Source: Pseudorhodoplanes sp.
GTDB lineage: Bacteria > Pseudomonadota > Alphaproteobacteria > Rhizobiales > Xanthobacteraceae
NCBI GenBank assembly: GCA_032027085.1
Contig: JAVSMS010000001.1
Span: 822,332-886,331, forward strand
Length of the DNA stretch: 64,000 nt
Direction of reading: 5' to 3'
Shown here: in pieces, positions 1-7,656 of the stretch
Numbering within the stretch: position 1 is the first letter of the stretch
Layout of the letters: each line of letters begins with the position of its first letter
Position numbers and translations under genes: made by a program
The notes under the pieces: generated by a model
What the model was told of the DNA's origin: nothing
Database searches by the model: none
What the model saw: only the letters and a program-made list of their open reading frames with translations

Positions 1-416
1 TCGGCGACCATTTCGTAGTGCCTGCGTCCAATCTCGCGCCCCTCGGAAATTTCCGGTGGACCTCCGGGCCGCGTCAATTCGTAGCCGATGACATACAGCC
101 TCAGTTTGCCGCCGCGATACTCAGTCTCGACGGTCTGATAGGTGATGCTGCCGGCGGCGGTCACGTCGGCAATGCGTGCCACCGCTTCACGGATGTCTCC
201 GGGAATCCGGGACGCCTCGGCGAAGGGACCGCGTGTATTGGCCTCCACCACCCACAGGTCAACAGCCGGCGCCCGGGCAATCGTCAGGGCGTCGACGATC
301 AGACCGCGATAAATGCCGATCATGGCCAGCACGACGCCGAGCAGCAGCCCGAGCCCCACACATGTCAGCAGGAAGCGACCGAGCGCGTGCCGGATGTCAC
401 GATACGCGAGGTTCAT
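1..416 (-). CDS. ABC transporter permease (MacB/FtsX-like), N-terminal part, runs off left edge
   Basis: I translated this leftward reading frame by hand. It starts at the ATG overlapping the stop of the upstream adaptor gene (ATGA, 416-413), which indicates translational coupling. The first ~18 residues are basic, followed by one strong hydrophobic segment (about residues 17-40). A soluble stretch with a phrase like VIGYELTRPGGPPEI follows, typical of the periplasmic domain after TM1 in FtsX/MacB/DevC-type permeases. Only about 138 residues are inside the window, so the three C-terminal membrane helices are not seen. Paired with an HlyD-type adaptor, it would belong to a tripartite ABC export system with an ATPase expected further left. 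Family assignment rests on layout and the N-terminal TM, so it is moderately sure. Confidence 0.7.
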   Translation of the reverse strand, partial: MNLAYRDIRHALGRFLLTCVGLGLLLGVVLAMIGIYRGLIVDALTIARAPAVDLWVVEANTRGPFAEASRIPGDIREAVARIADVTAAGSITYQTVETEYRGGKLRLYVIGYELTRPGGPPEISEGREIGRRHYEMVA

Positions 417-1660
417 TTGGACCCCACCTCGGTCACGCGCGCTGCTCGGCCTTCACGCAACCCACTCTCCAGCCGGCTCACAACACGAGCGTTTGCCGGA
501 AGGCCGCCGATGATCTCCAGGCGCGAATCCTCGGTGCGATGCCGGAACTGGACCAGACGGCGATGCAAACGACCGTCCTCGACCGTCCACACCGTACCCT
601 GTCGCCCGTCATAGCCATGCACCGCGGCTGATGGCACAAGCAGGGCGTTGTCGAGGCTGGCCACGGTGATCCAGAACTCCACCTGCTCTCCGAGGTAGAC
701 GCGAGCTGGCGGATTATCGCCCCTGAGATAGACGCGTCGCTCCTCGGTGACCCGGTCGCTTTCAAGCCCGATGCGAACCACGCGGCCCGTGAAGGATTCG
801 AGGGGACGGGAGCGCAAGCGCGCCTCGACGGGCTGGCCCTCCTCGATAAAGCCCGCGCGGGCCTCATCGACATAAGCGAGGCCCCAATAACTTCCAACGG
901 CAATCAGAGTAAAGATCGGGTCGCCGGCCTTTATTACCGAGCCTAGCTCCTTGTGGCGCTCAATGACCACGGCATCGAAGGGAGCAACAAGCGTGCGATG
1001 CCGCAGCATGGTCTCCTCGTATTGAAGCTGGGCGCGGGCGTCTGTCAGTTGCGCCTTGGCGCTTTCCACCTCGCTTTCCGCCACCGCTACATCCGCCTTG
1101 GCCACGGCCTCGTCGCGAACGGCCTCTTCCGCCGCCTGCTGGGAGACCACATCGCGACCAGCCAAGGCCTGTTTGCGCCGATTTGTCTCCTGCTTCTGCG
1201 TGAATGTGGCACGCGCCTTCTCCAAATTGGCGGCGCTCTTGGCGATATTGACCTCGGCGATCAGCAGCGAGGCGCGTGCTTTAGCAACCTTGGCATCCTG
1301 CTCGCCGGTAGCGAGCCGGGCCAGCACTTGCCCTCTGCTGACGTGATCACCATGGTCGGCGTGCAGTTCGGCAAGCGTGGCGCCGACTTCGAACCCGATC
1401 TTTGAGAGGACGCGTGCCTCGGTGGTTCCGAGGCCAAATACCCGGACCGGAACATTCTGCTCAGGCGCCGCAACCTGAACATCGATCGGTCGATTGGAGT
1501 AGACCAGGCCGGCAACGGCAATGACAGCAATGAGGCCCGCCACCGCCAGCGTATAAGTCACCGCCGGTTTGCGCAGCAAGGCGGACAAGCCGGCCTTTTT
1601 TTTCGTCAGTCCGGATGACTTTCCGGCCTTGACGGCGGCTAAATGCACAGAATCATCCAT
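413..1660 (-). CDS. HlyD-family membrane fusion (periplasmic adaptor) protein
   Basis: About 415 residues, with a short cytosolic N-terminus, one TM segment (about residues 36-56) and a biotinyl-lipoyl-like half motif near VGATLAELHADHGDHVSRG. A long Ala/Glu/Lys-rich alpha-helical hairpin follows (about residues 120-210), then the second lipoyl half (TLVAPFDAVVIERHKELG) and a beta-barrel. This is the classic adaptor of ABC- or RND-type exporters. It ends in an ATGA overlap with the permease gene, so the two are co-translated, and it lies 73 bp downstream of trxC on the same strand. The start is ambiguous: an ATG at 1660, or a TTG two codons upstream at 1666 that is better spaced from an AGAGG ribosome site. 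Confidence 0.85.
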   Translation of the reverse strand: MDDSVHLAAVKAGKSSGLTKKKAGLSALLRKPAVTYTLAVAGLIAVIAVAGLVYSNRPIDVQVAAPEQNVPVRVFGLGTTEARVLSKIGFEVGATLAELHADHGDHVSRGQVLARLATGEQDAKVAKARASLLIAEVNIAKSAANLEKARATFTQKQETNRRKQALAGRDVVSQQAAEEAVRDEAVAKADVAVAESEVESAKAQLTDARAQLQYEETMLRHRTLVAPFDAVVIERHKELGSVIKAGDPIFTLIAVGSYWGLAYVDEARAGFIEEGQPVEARLRSRPLESFTGRVVRIGLESDRVTEERRVYLRGDNPPARVYLGEQVEFWITVASLDNALLVPSAAVHGYDGRQGTVWTVEDGRLHRRLVQFRHRTEDSRLEIIGGLPANARVVSRLESGLREGRAARVTEVGSK

Positions 1661-1739
1661 GATCAAGCTCTACCTCTCGTTGATCCGGATCACATCGTCG
1701 CATTGCTTCTCTCCCCTCGCCTTTCGATCATTGAGATTG

Positions 1740-2195
1740 TCATCCACGTGCCGACTGCGTGCCGGCATGTTTTTTCGCCCAGGAAACAATGGCGGCCGCA
1801 TTCATCGCGCCGGAGATGCGAGCGACCTCGCGGCCGTTCGCAAACAGCAGCATGGTCGGAATGCCCTGAATTCCGAGCCGGCCGGCAACGTCCGGTTCGT
1901 CCTGCGAATTCAGCTTGATGAGGCGCATGCCCGGTTCGAGCACATGGGCGGCCTGCGCAAAGGCTGGCGCCATCGTCCGGCATGGCCCGCACCATGGCGC
2001 CCAGACATCAACCAGAACCGGGATAGAGCTGCGCTCAATCTGACGCTCAAACGTAGCCCGATCGGCATCAAGGGGTGCTGCGACGAACAGCGGCTGCTTG
2101 CAGGCCCCGCATTGTGCTGCAGTTGCGGCACGGCGCGCCGGCACTCGATTGACGGCTGCACAATGCGGGCAAACGACATGGTGGCTATCGGACAC
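1740..2195 (-). CDS. trxC: Thioredoxin 2 (TrxC) with N-terminal zinc finger
   Basis: This 151-residue protein starts with two Cys pairs (CPHC near residue 9 and CGAC near residue 30), which form the zinc-binding domain that distinguishes TrxC from TrxA. A thioredoxin fold follows with the redox motif WCGPC and the cis-Pro loop GIPTML. The length matches the family. The start codon is GTG, with AGAGG about ten bases upstream. TrxC is a cytosolic dithiol reductase often tied to oxidative or sulfur stress. Here it heads a leftward operon with an exporter and is divergent from a persulfide-sensor-type repressor, so the shared 78-bp intergenic region may control both directions. Confidence 0.93.
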   Translation of the reverse strand: MSDSHHVVCPHCAAVNRVPARRAATAAQCGACKQPLFVAAPLDADRATFERQIERSSIPVLVDVWAPWCGPCRTMAPAFAQAAHVLEPGMRLIKLNSQDEPDVAGRLGIQGIPTMLLFANGREVARISGAMNAAAIVSWAKKHAGTQSARG

Positions 2196-2238
2196 GTCCG
2201 GGCCCTCTCTTTGACGGGCAAATGATCTTCCCGCTCGC

Positions 2239-2281
2239 TTGACATATATTCAATAACTCGTATATTCGCAATTATGAATAT
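2239..2281 (+). promoter_or_regulatory. Promoter with overlapping ArsR/BigR-type operator
   Basis: TTGACA at 2239-2244 and TATATT at 2261-2266 are separated by 16 bp and form a strong sigma-70-like promoter. An inverted repeat ATATTC-N8-GAATAT (2262-2281) covers the -10 element and the first codons, and a further ATATTC lies at 2246-2251, 16 bp upstream. AT-rich palindromes of this kind are where BigR/SqrR repressors bind. Such placement would block polymerase and give autoregulation. The predicted transcript start falls almost on the annotated ATG (2274). Confidence 0.65.
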
Positions 2282-2648
2282 TTCGGCGAAGATCGACCCA
2301 AAAGTCATGCGCGTCGCCGCAGATGAGGCCGGAGCACTCTTGAAAGCGCTGTCCAATCGGCACCGCCTTCTGATCCTTTGCCAGCTCATCGACGGTGAGA
2401 AATCGGTCGGCCAGCTGGCCGACTTTCTGGGAATTCGCGACTCCACCGCCTCTCAGCATCTGGCGCTGCTCCGACGAGACCGCATTATTTCCGGCCACCG
2501 AGATGGCCAGACCATCCGGTATCGCATCGCTAGCAAACCAGCGCTTGATGTTATGCAGGTTCTCTACGCGGCCTATTGCGCTGGATCAAAGTCGCGGCAA
2601 CCCGCACCGCATTTCACGACGCCCCGCCGATCACGTTCAAAGGAGTAG
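2274..2648 (+). CDS. ArsR-family repressor, persulfide-sensor (BigR/SqrR/YgaV) type
   Basis: A 124-residue winged-helix protein. The phrase SNRHRLLILCQL and the recognition helix RDSTASQHLALLRRD are typical of BigR-like ArsR proteins rather than metal sensors. Two cysteines, C36 and C102, are 66 residues apart, the same spacing as the sulfide-sensing pair of BigR and SqrR, and both sit in the matching helices. Classical metal-site motifs such as ELCVCDL are absent. It heads a rightward run with a DUF2892 membrane protein and an RND adaptor/pump pair. Expected role: repress this run until reactive sulfur forms a tetrasulfide bridge. The start could instead be the ATG at 2307, because the promoter leaves almost no leader. 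Confidence 0.88.
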   Translation: MNISAKIDPKVMRVAADEAGALLKALSNRHRLLILCQLIDGEKSVGQLADFLGIRDSTASQHLALLRRDRIISGHRDGQTIRYRIASKPALDVMQVLYAAYCAGSKSRQPAPHFTTPRRSRSKE

Positions 2649-2652
2649 GACA

Positions 2653-2856
2653 ATGACTCTCGATCACGCCGTTATGATGTTCGCCGGCTTCATCATTCTT
2701 CTGTCTTTGGTGCTCGGCTTCTATGGGTCGCCCTATTGGTACCTGTTGACGGCCTTCGTCGGACTGAACCTCATACAAGCTTCGGTGACGGGTTTTTGTC
2801 CCGCGGCCATGGTGTTCAAGAAACTCGGCGTCAAGGCCGGAAAAGTCTTCAACTAG
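2653..2856 (+). CDS. DUF2892 (YgaP membrane-domain) small inner-membrane protein
   Basis: A 67-residue protein starting 4 bp after the regulator stop, with AAAGGAG straddling that stop as its ribosome site. It has two TM helices (about 8-27 and 29-50) and the GFCPAA turn between helix 2 and a basic tail. This is the hallmark of the DUF2892 domain, found alone or fused to rhodanese in YgaP. In E. coli the analogous pair is ygaV (sensor) and ygaP, which supports a sulfur-handling context. No catalytic rhodanese domain is present here. The start is chosen at the ATG after the Shine-Dalgarno; the reading frame is open further upstream inside the regulator gene but overlaps it. Confidence 0.85.
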   Translation: MTLDHAVMMFAGFIILLSLVLGFYGSPYWYLLTAFVGLNLIQASVTGFCPAAMVFKKLGVKAGKVFN

Positions 2857-2920
2857 CTACGAAGATCAGAGAGGAGCGCGTCCGTCGTCGCAAGTACATC
2901 TCTCTCCTGATAATATTATC

Positions 2921-3943
2921 ATGCCGCCGCGTACCAATTTTATCTTTCCTGTCCTCGTATCCATCTTCGTCGGCAGCATGCCGGCGGAGGCAAACGATTT
3001 CGTTGTCAAAAGCATTATGGTGCCGGACATGAAGGCCGTGTTCGGTCGGGTCGAAAGTACAAGGATCGTTCCTGCGCGGGCGCGGATCGGCGGGTCGATC
3101 CGAGCCATCGGGGTCGGTGAAGGCGATCAGGTTAAGGAAGGCCAGGTCGTTGCGGTGGTCGTCGATGACAAGCTCGCGCTGGAGCTTAACGCCGCCGACG
3201 CCAAGATCGAGGCGCTCAATTCACAACTTGAGAACGCTCGTACTGAACTTGACCGGGCGCAACAGCTCCTCGCCCGCGGCGCCGCGACTCAGGCGCGCGT
3301 CGATCAGGCGAGGACGCAGTTCGACGTCATCGTCAGCCAGGTCGCCGCCGCCCAGGCCGAGAAAGCTGTGATCGGCCAGCGGGCGCGCGAGGGCGACGTG
3401 CTCGCTCCCGCGGACGGCCGAATTCTCACAGTCCCGGTGACACTCGGTTCCGTTGTCCTCGCCGGCGAAGAAATCGCGCGCATCGCAAGCGGCCGCTATT
3501 ATCTGCGCCTTTCGCTGCCCGAGCGGCACGCCGCAGAGATCAGGCCGGATGCCATCGTTCGGATCGGACAGCGCGGTCTTTCGCCAGCGACGAGCGGCCG
3601 CATCGCGGAGGCACGGCCCGGCCGTGTCGCCAAGGTCTATCCGGAGATCGCGGGCGGCCGCGTGATTGCCGACGTCGAGGTAGAGGGCCTTGGAGGCTAT
3701 TTCGTCAATGAGCGAACGCTGGTTTGGATTCGGGTTGCCGAGCGTCCGGCGATCGTCGTCCCGCCAGAGGCCGTGACCACGCGTCACGGCGTCGATTACA
3801 TCCGGGTCGCTGCCGAAACCGGTCCTCTCGAAGTCGCCGTGATCCTTGGCGAGGCAATCCAGACCGCGGATGGTCCACGTATCGAGGTGCTGACCGGACT
3901 GCGCGAGGGCGACCGCGTGGTCATGCCGGATCGCAAGTCATGA
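2921..3943 (+). CDS. RND efflux periplasmic adaptor (HlyD/AcrA type)
   Basis: 340 residues with a signal peptide (basic start, hydrophobic FIFPVLVSIFVG, cleavage near PAEA). Two lipoyl half motifs are visible (VGEGDQVKEGQVVA and VLAPADGRILTVPVTLGSVV), flanking a short helical hairpin rich in Gln/Ala/Arg (about residues 95-150). A beta-barrel and a membrane-proximal region follow. The stop overlaps the pump start (ATGA at 3940), as expected for a stoichiometric pair. No outer-membrane factor gene is adjacent, so a TolC-like partner must come from elsewhere. Confidence 0.9.
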   Translation: MPPRTNFIFPVLVSIFVGSMPAEANDFVVKSIMVPDMKAVFGRVESTRIVPARARIGGSIRAIGVGEGDQVKEGQVVAVVVDDKLALELNAADAKIEALNSQLENARTELDRAQQLLARGAATQARVDQARTQFDVIVSQVAAAQAEKAVIGQRAREGDVLAPADGRILTVPVTLGSVVLAGEEIARIASGRYYLRLSLPERHAAEIRPDAIVRIGQRGLSPATSGRIAEARPGRVAKVYPEIAGGRVIADVEVEGLGGYFVNERTLVWIRVAERPAIVVPPEAVTTRHGVDYIRVAAETGPLEVAVILGEAIQTADGPRIEVLTGLREGDRVVMPDRKS

Positions 3944-6900
3944 AATTTGGGATTGCCGGCGGCCTCACCCGCGCCTTCATCGCCTCACCGCTGACACCTC
4001 TGTTCCTGCTCGCCGCCTTCGCGCTCGGACTTGTCGCTCTCGTCATGCTGCCGCGCGAGGAAGAGCCGCAGATCTCAGTGCCCATGGTTGACATCCATGT
4101 CGAGGCCAACGGGCTCAAGGCCGAGGATGCGGTCAAGCTCATCACTGAGCCGCTGGAGACGATCATCAAGAGCATCGACGGCGTCGAGCACGTCTATTCG
4201 CAGACCGAGGACGACGGAACCGTTGTCACTGCCCGCTTTCTTGTCGGCACCAATGCCGATGCTGCCATTTTGCGCGTGCACGAGAAGATCCGCGCCAACA
4301 TGAACCGCATTCCGGTCGGCATCCCCGAGCCGCTGATCGTAGGCCGCGGGATCGACGACGTCGCCATTGTCGTCATCACACTGACCCCGACCCCGGATGC
4401 GGCTGACCGCTGGAGCACGAACGGCCTGACCCGCCTCGCCCGCGAACTGCAAGTCGAGGTGCTCAAGCTGCCCGACATCGGGCTCACCTATATTGTCGGC
4501 GAGCAACCCGAGGAAATGCGCATCGAGCCCTACCCGGAACGGCTGTCGCTCTACGGCATCACCCTGCAGCAGCTCGCCGCGAAGGTCGCGGGTGCTAACC
4601 GCTCATTCCAGGCCGGTCGGGTGCGGGAAGTCGGTGAGCAGCGCACTCTCGTCGCCGGCCAAACCCTGCAATCGCTCTCCGAGATCGGCAACCTGCTTCT
4701 CACGGCCCGCGACGGCCGTCCTGTCTATGTGCGCGACGTGGCTTCAATCGTGCTGGCGACCGAGCCCAACGAGGCGCGCGTCACGAATGTGCGCAAGACC
4801 GCAGCCGGTCTCGAGAGGACGCCTGCTGTATCGCTCGCCATTGCCAAGCGGCCGGGAACCAACGCCGTCGTCATCGCTCACAATATTGTCGAACGCCTCG
4901 AACAGGCGCGCGGTCAGATATTTCCGGCCGACGTCGAGATGACAGTCACTCGCAACTATGGCGAGACGGCAAACGAGAAGGCGAATGAACTCCTCTTCCA
5001 TCTCGGCTTGGCGACAATCTCGATCGTGATCCTGGTCGGGTTTGCCATTGGCTGGCGCGAGGCGCTGGTGGTGGCGGTGGTCATCCCGACCACCATCCTG
5101 CTGACCCTCTTCGCCGCCCACATCATGGGTTATACGCTCAATCGCGTCAGCCTGTTTGCGCTGATCTTCTCGATCGGCATCCTGGTCGACGATGCTATCG
5201 TCGTCATCGAGAATATCGCCCGCCACTGGGCGATGAAAGACGGTCGGCCACGCGTGCAGGCCGCAATCGAGGCGGTGGCGGAAGTGGGCAATCCGACCAT
5301 TGTCGCGACCCTCACGGTGGTCGCCGCATTGCTGCCGATGCTGTTCGTCTCCGGCATGATGGGCCCCTATATGAGCCCGATTCCCGCCAATGCCTCGGCG
5401 GCGATGCTGTTCTCCTTCTTCGTTGCCGTGATGCTGACCCCCTGGCTGATGATGAAGCTCGGGGGTAAGGCGCATACAGAAGCGTCCGCTCACGGCGCCG
5501 CACAGGGGAGCGGCTGGCTCGGCCGCGCCTATATCGCCGTAGCTCAACCGATCTTGCGGACAAGAATACGCTCGTGGATTTTCCTCGGCGCGGTCGGCCT
5601 CGTCACACTTGCCTCACTCGGGCTGCTCTATACGCAGCACGTTACCGTCAAGTTGCTGCCGTTCGACAACAAGACCGACCTGCAGGTGATGGTTGATCTG
5701 CCGACGGGATCGTCGGTCGAGGATACCGAACGGTTGCTGCAGGCGATGGTCGAACGGCTCGCACCGGTCAAGGAGACTGTTTCCTTCCAGACCTATGCCG
5801 GCACCGCGGCACCGTTCAACTTCAACGGTCTGGTGCGCCATTATTATCTACGTGCGCAGCCGCATCAGGGCGACATCGCCGTGACTCTTTCCCCCAAGGA
5901 CGAACGCGCGCGTGCAAGCCATGAGATCGCCCTTGAGCTTCGCACGCGCCTCAAGGACCTGACCCTTCCCAACCGCACCATTGTGAAAGTTGTAGAGCCG
6001 CCGCCCGGCCCACCGGTGCTTGGCACGCTGCTCGCCGAAATTTACGGACCCGATCCGGAGACGCGGCGAGCCGTTGCGACAAAGGTGCGCGAAGCCTTCG
6101 AAAGCGTGCCCTTCATCGTCGATACGAACGACAGCTTCCACAATCGGCCGGACCGCGTGCGCCTCGCCATCGATCAGGACAACCTTGAATATTATCGGGT
6201 CGAACAGGGTGATGTGTACGACACGGTTCGTACCTTCGGCAGCGGCACCACCGTCGGCTATTCACATCGGGGTGGCGGCCGCCAGCCGATTCCGATCCGC
6301 ATCGCTTTGTCCAAGAGCGAGCGAGTCGTCAATGAGCGCACGCTGGCGACACCAGTGCCAGCCAATGCGCTGCCCGGCGATCGCTCCATCGTCGAGCTTG
6401 GCGATGTCGTCTCCGTGACGCGGGAGCGCGCTTCCTATCCGATCTTCCGGCATAATGGCCGCGCTGCCGAGATGGTCATGGCCGAGCTTGCCGGCACGTT
6501 CGAAGCGCCCGTGTATGGCATGATCGCAGTCGCCGACGCCATCGCAAAGGCGGACTGGGGCGAACTGCCGAAGCCCGCGCTCACACTCCATGGCCAGCCC
6601 AGCGACGAGTCCCGCCCGATCCTCCTCTGGGATGGCGAATGGGAAGTGACCTGGGTCACCTTCCGCGATATGGGCGCCGCCTTCGCGGTCGCGATCCTCG
6701 GGATCTACATTCTCGTCGTCGCGCAGTTCGGCTCATTCAAGCTGCCGCTCGTAATCCTCACGCCGATTCCGCTCACGTTCATCGGCATCATGCTTGGCCA
6801 CTGGCTATTCCGTGCGCCGTTCACGGCAACCTCCATGATCGGCTTCATCGCGCTCGCCGGCATTATCGTCCGAAACTCGATCCTGCTTGTGGACTTCATC

Positions 6901-7194
6901 CGCCACGCGCGTACGGCCGAGCGCCCACTGATCGAGGTGCTGCTGGAGGCCGGCGCCATCCGCTTCAAGCCGATCCTGCTCACCGCACTCGCCGCTATGA
7001 TCGGAGCGGCGGTCATCCTGACAGATCCCATTTTCCAAGGGCTTGCGATCTCGCTCCTGTTCGGCCTCGCCTCCTCGACGGCACTCACCGTGCTCGTCAT
7101 CCCGGCGATCTATGTCGTGGTGAGGGCAAAATACGGAGCTGAACTGACGCATCCGAACGCGCAAAAAGGTCGTGCCCAGACCCAGGCGCCGTGA
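3940..7194 (+). CDS. RND superfamily efflux permease
   Basis: About 1084 residues, slightly longer than AcrB. It has 12 predicted TM helices in the usual 1+5+1+5 arrangement with two large periplasmic loops. The proton-relay pair is present in TM4 (ILVDDAIVV), and the N-terminal porter loop begins with the acidic REEEPQIS phrase common in a subgroup of uncharacterised RND pumps. The start is the ATG overlapping the adaptor stop; a much longer upstream frame was rejected because it lies inside the adaptor gene. The substrate is unknown. Being downstream of a persulfide-type sensor, it could export sulfur species, thiol conjugates or toxic organics. Confidence 0.93.
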   Translation: MKFGIAGGLTRAFIASPLTPLFLLAAFALGLVALVMLPREEEPQISVPMVDIHVEANGLKAEDAVKLITEPLETIIKSIDGVEHVYSQTEDDGTVVTARFLVGTNADAAILRVHEKIRANMNRIPVGIPEPLIVGRGIDDVAIVVITLTPTPDAADRWSTNGLTRLARELQVEVLKLPDIGLTYIVGEQPEEMRIEPYPERLSLYGITLQQLAAKVAGANRSFQAGRVREVGEQRTLVAGQTLQSLSEIGNLLLTARDGRPVYVRDVASIVLATEPNEARVTNVRKTAAGLERTPAVSLAIAKRPGTNAVVIAHNIVERLEQARGQIFPADVEMTVTRNYGETANEKANELLFHLGLATISIVILVGFAIGWREALVVAVVIPTTILLTLFAAHIMGYTLNRVSLFALIFSIGILVDDAIVVIENIARHWAMKDGRPRVQAAIEAVAEVGNPTIVATLTVVAALLPMLFVSGMMGPYMSPIPANASAAMLFSFFVAVMLTPWLMMKLGGKAHTEASAHGAAQGSGWLGRAYIAVAQPILRTRIRSWIFLGAVGLVTLASLGLLYTQHVTVKLLPFDNKTDLQVMVDLPTGSSVEDTERLLQAMVERLAPVKETVSFQTYAGTAAPFNFNGLVRHYYLRAQPHQGDIAVTLSPKDERARASHEIALELRTRLKDLTLPNRTIVKVVEPPPGPPVLGTLLAEIYGPDPETRRAVATKVREAFESVPFIVDTNDSFHNRPDRVRLAIDQDNLEYYRVEQGDVYDTVRTFGSGTTVGYSHRGGGRQPIPIRIALSKSERVVNERTLATPVPANALPGDRSIVELGDVVSVTRERASYPIFRHNGRAAEMVMAELAGTFEAPVYGMIAVADAIAKADWGELPKPALTLHGQPSDESRPILLWDGEWEVTWVTFRDMGAAFAVAILGIYILVVAQFGSFKLPLVILTPIPLTFIGIMLGHWLFRAPFTATSMIGFIALAGIIVRNSILLVDFIRHARTAERPLIEVLLEAGAIRFKPILLTALAAMIGAAVILTDPIFQGLAISLLFGLASSTALTVLVIPAIYVVVRAKYGAELTHPNAQKGRAQTQAP

Positions 7195-7656
7195 CATCAA
7201 GAAGCAATGCAGATCCACACAGTCCAGACGCTCCGCAAGGCCATCCATTTCGTCGGGGTCGCCGTTGGCGTTTCGTTCTCGGAGCCCACACGCTGCGTAT
7301 GACATTCTTCAGATGCGCCCTAACAATGCTGCCAGCAAACGGATCTATTTGTGGATTGAGTGCAAGAAAATTGCTGTTTCCAAAAGCGCGCTAACCTGAC
7401 GCGCGATCATTTCGGCCACGCGCCTGTCTCCGCCAAACCACATCATCAGGTCATCGGCGAGCTAGGAAAGGATCGTGAGACCTTCGGGCGTTATTGAGTC
7501 TCTGATGCCGCCAGGGCGACATCATTGTCGCGCATTTTACGCTGATAAGGCCCGCCGAAGTCGAACGCTTCTAGGAAGAATAACACAGACTCTTTAACGG
7601 CGTGCCGTCATCCGGCACGGGCGGTGGCAGCCGACCAGCCACGAGGCGCGGCGGCC
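7195..7656. other. Non-coding or decayed stretch between convergent genes
   Basis: This 462-bp gap lies between the convergent RND pump and Rieske reductase genes. Short open stretches can be read on both strands (for example a leftward run LADDLMMWFGGDRR at about 7400-7460), but stops and the lack of a start make a functional gene unlikely. I see no clear terminator. It is most simply a gene remnant. Confidence 0.4.
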
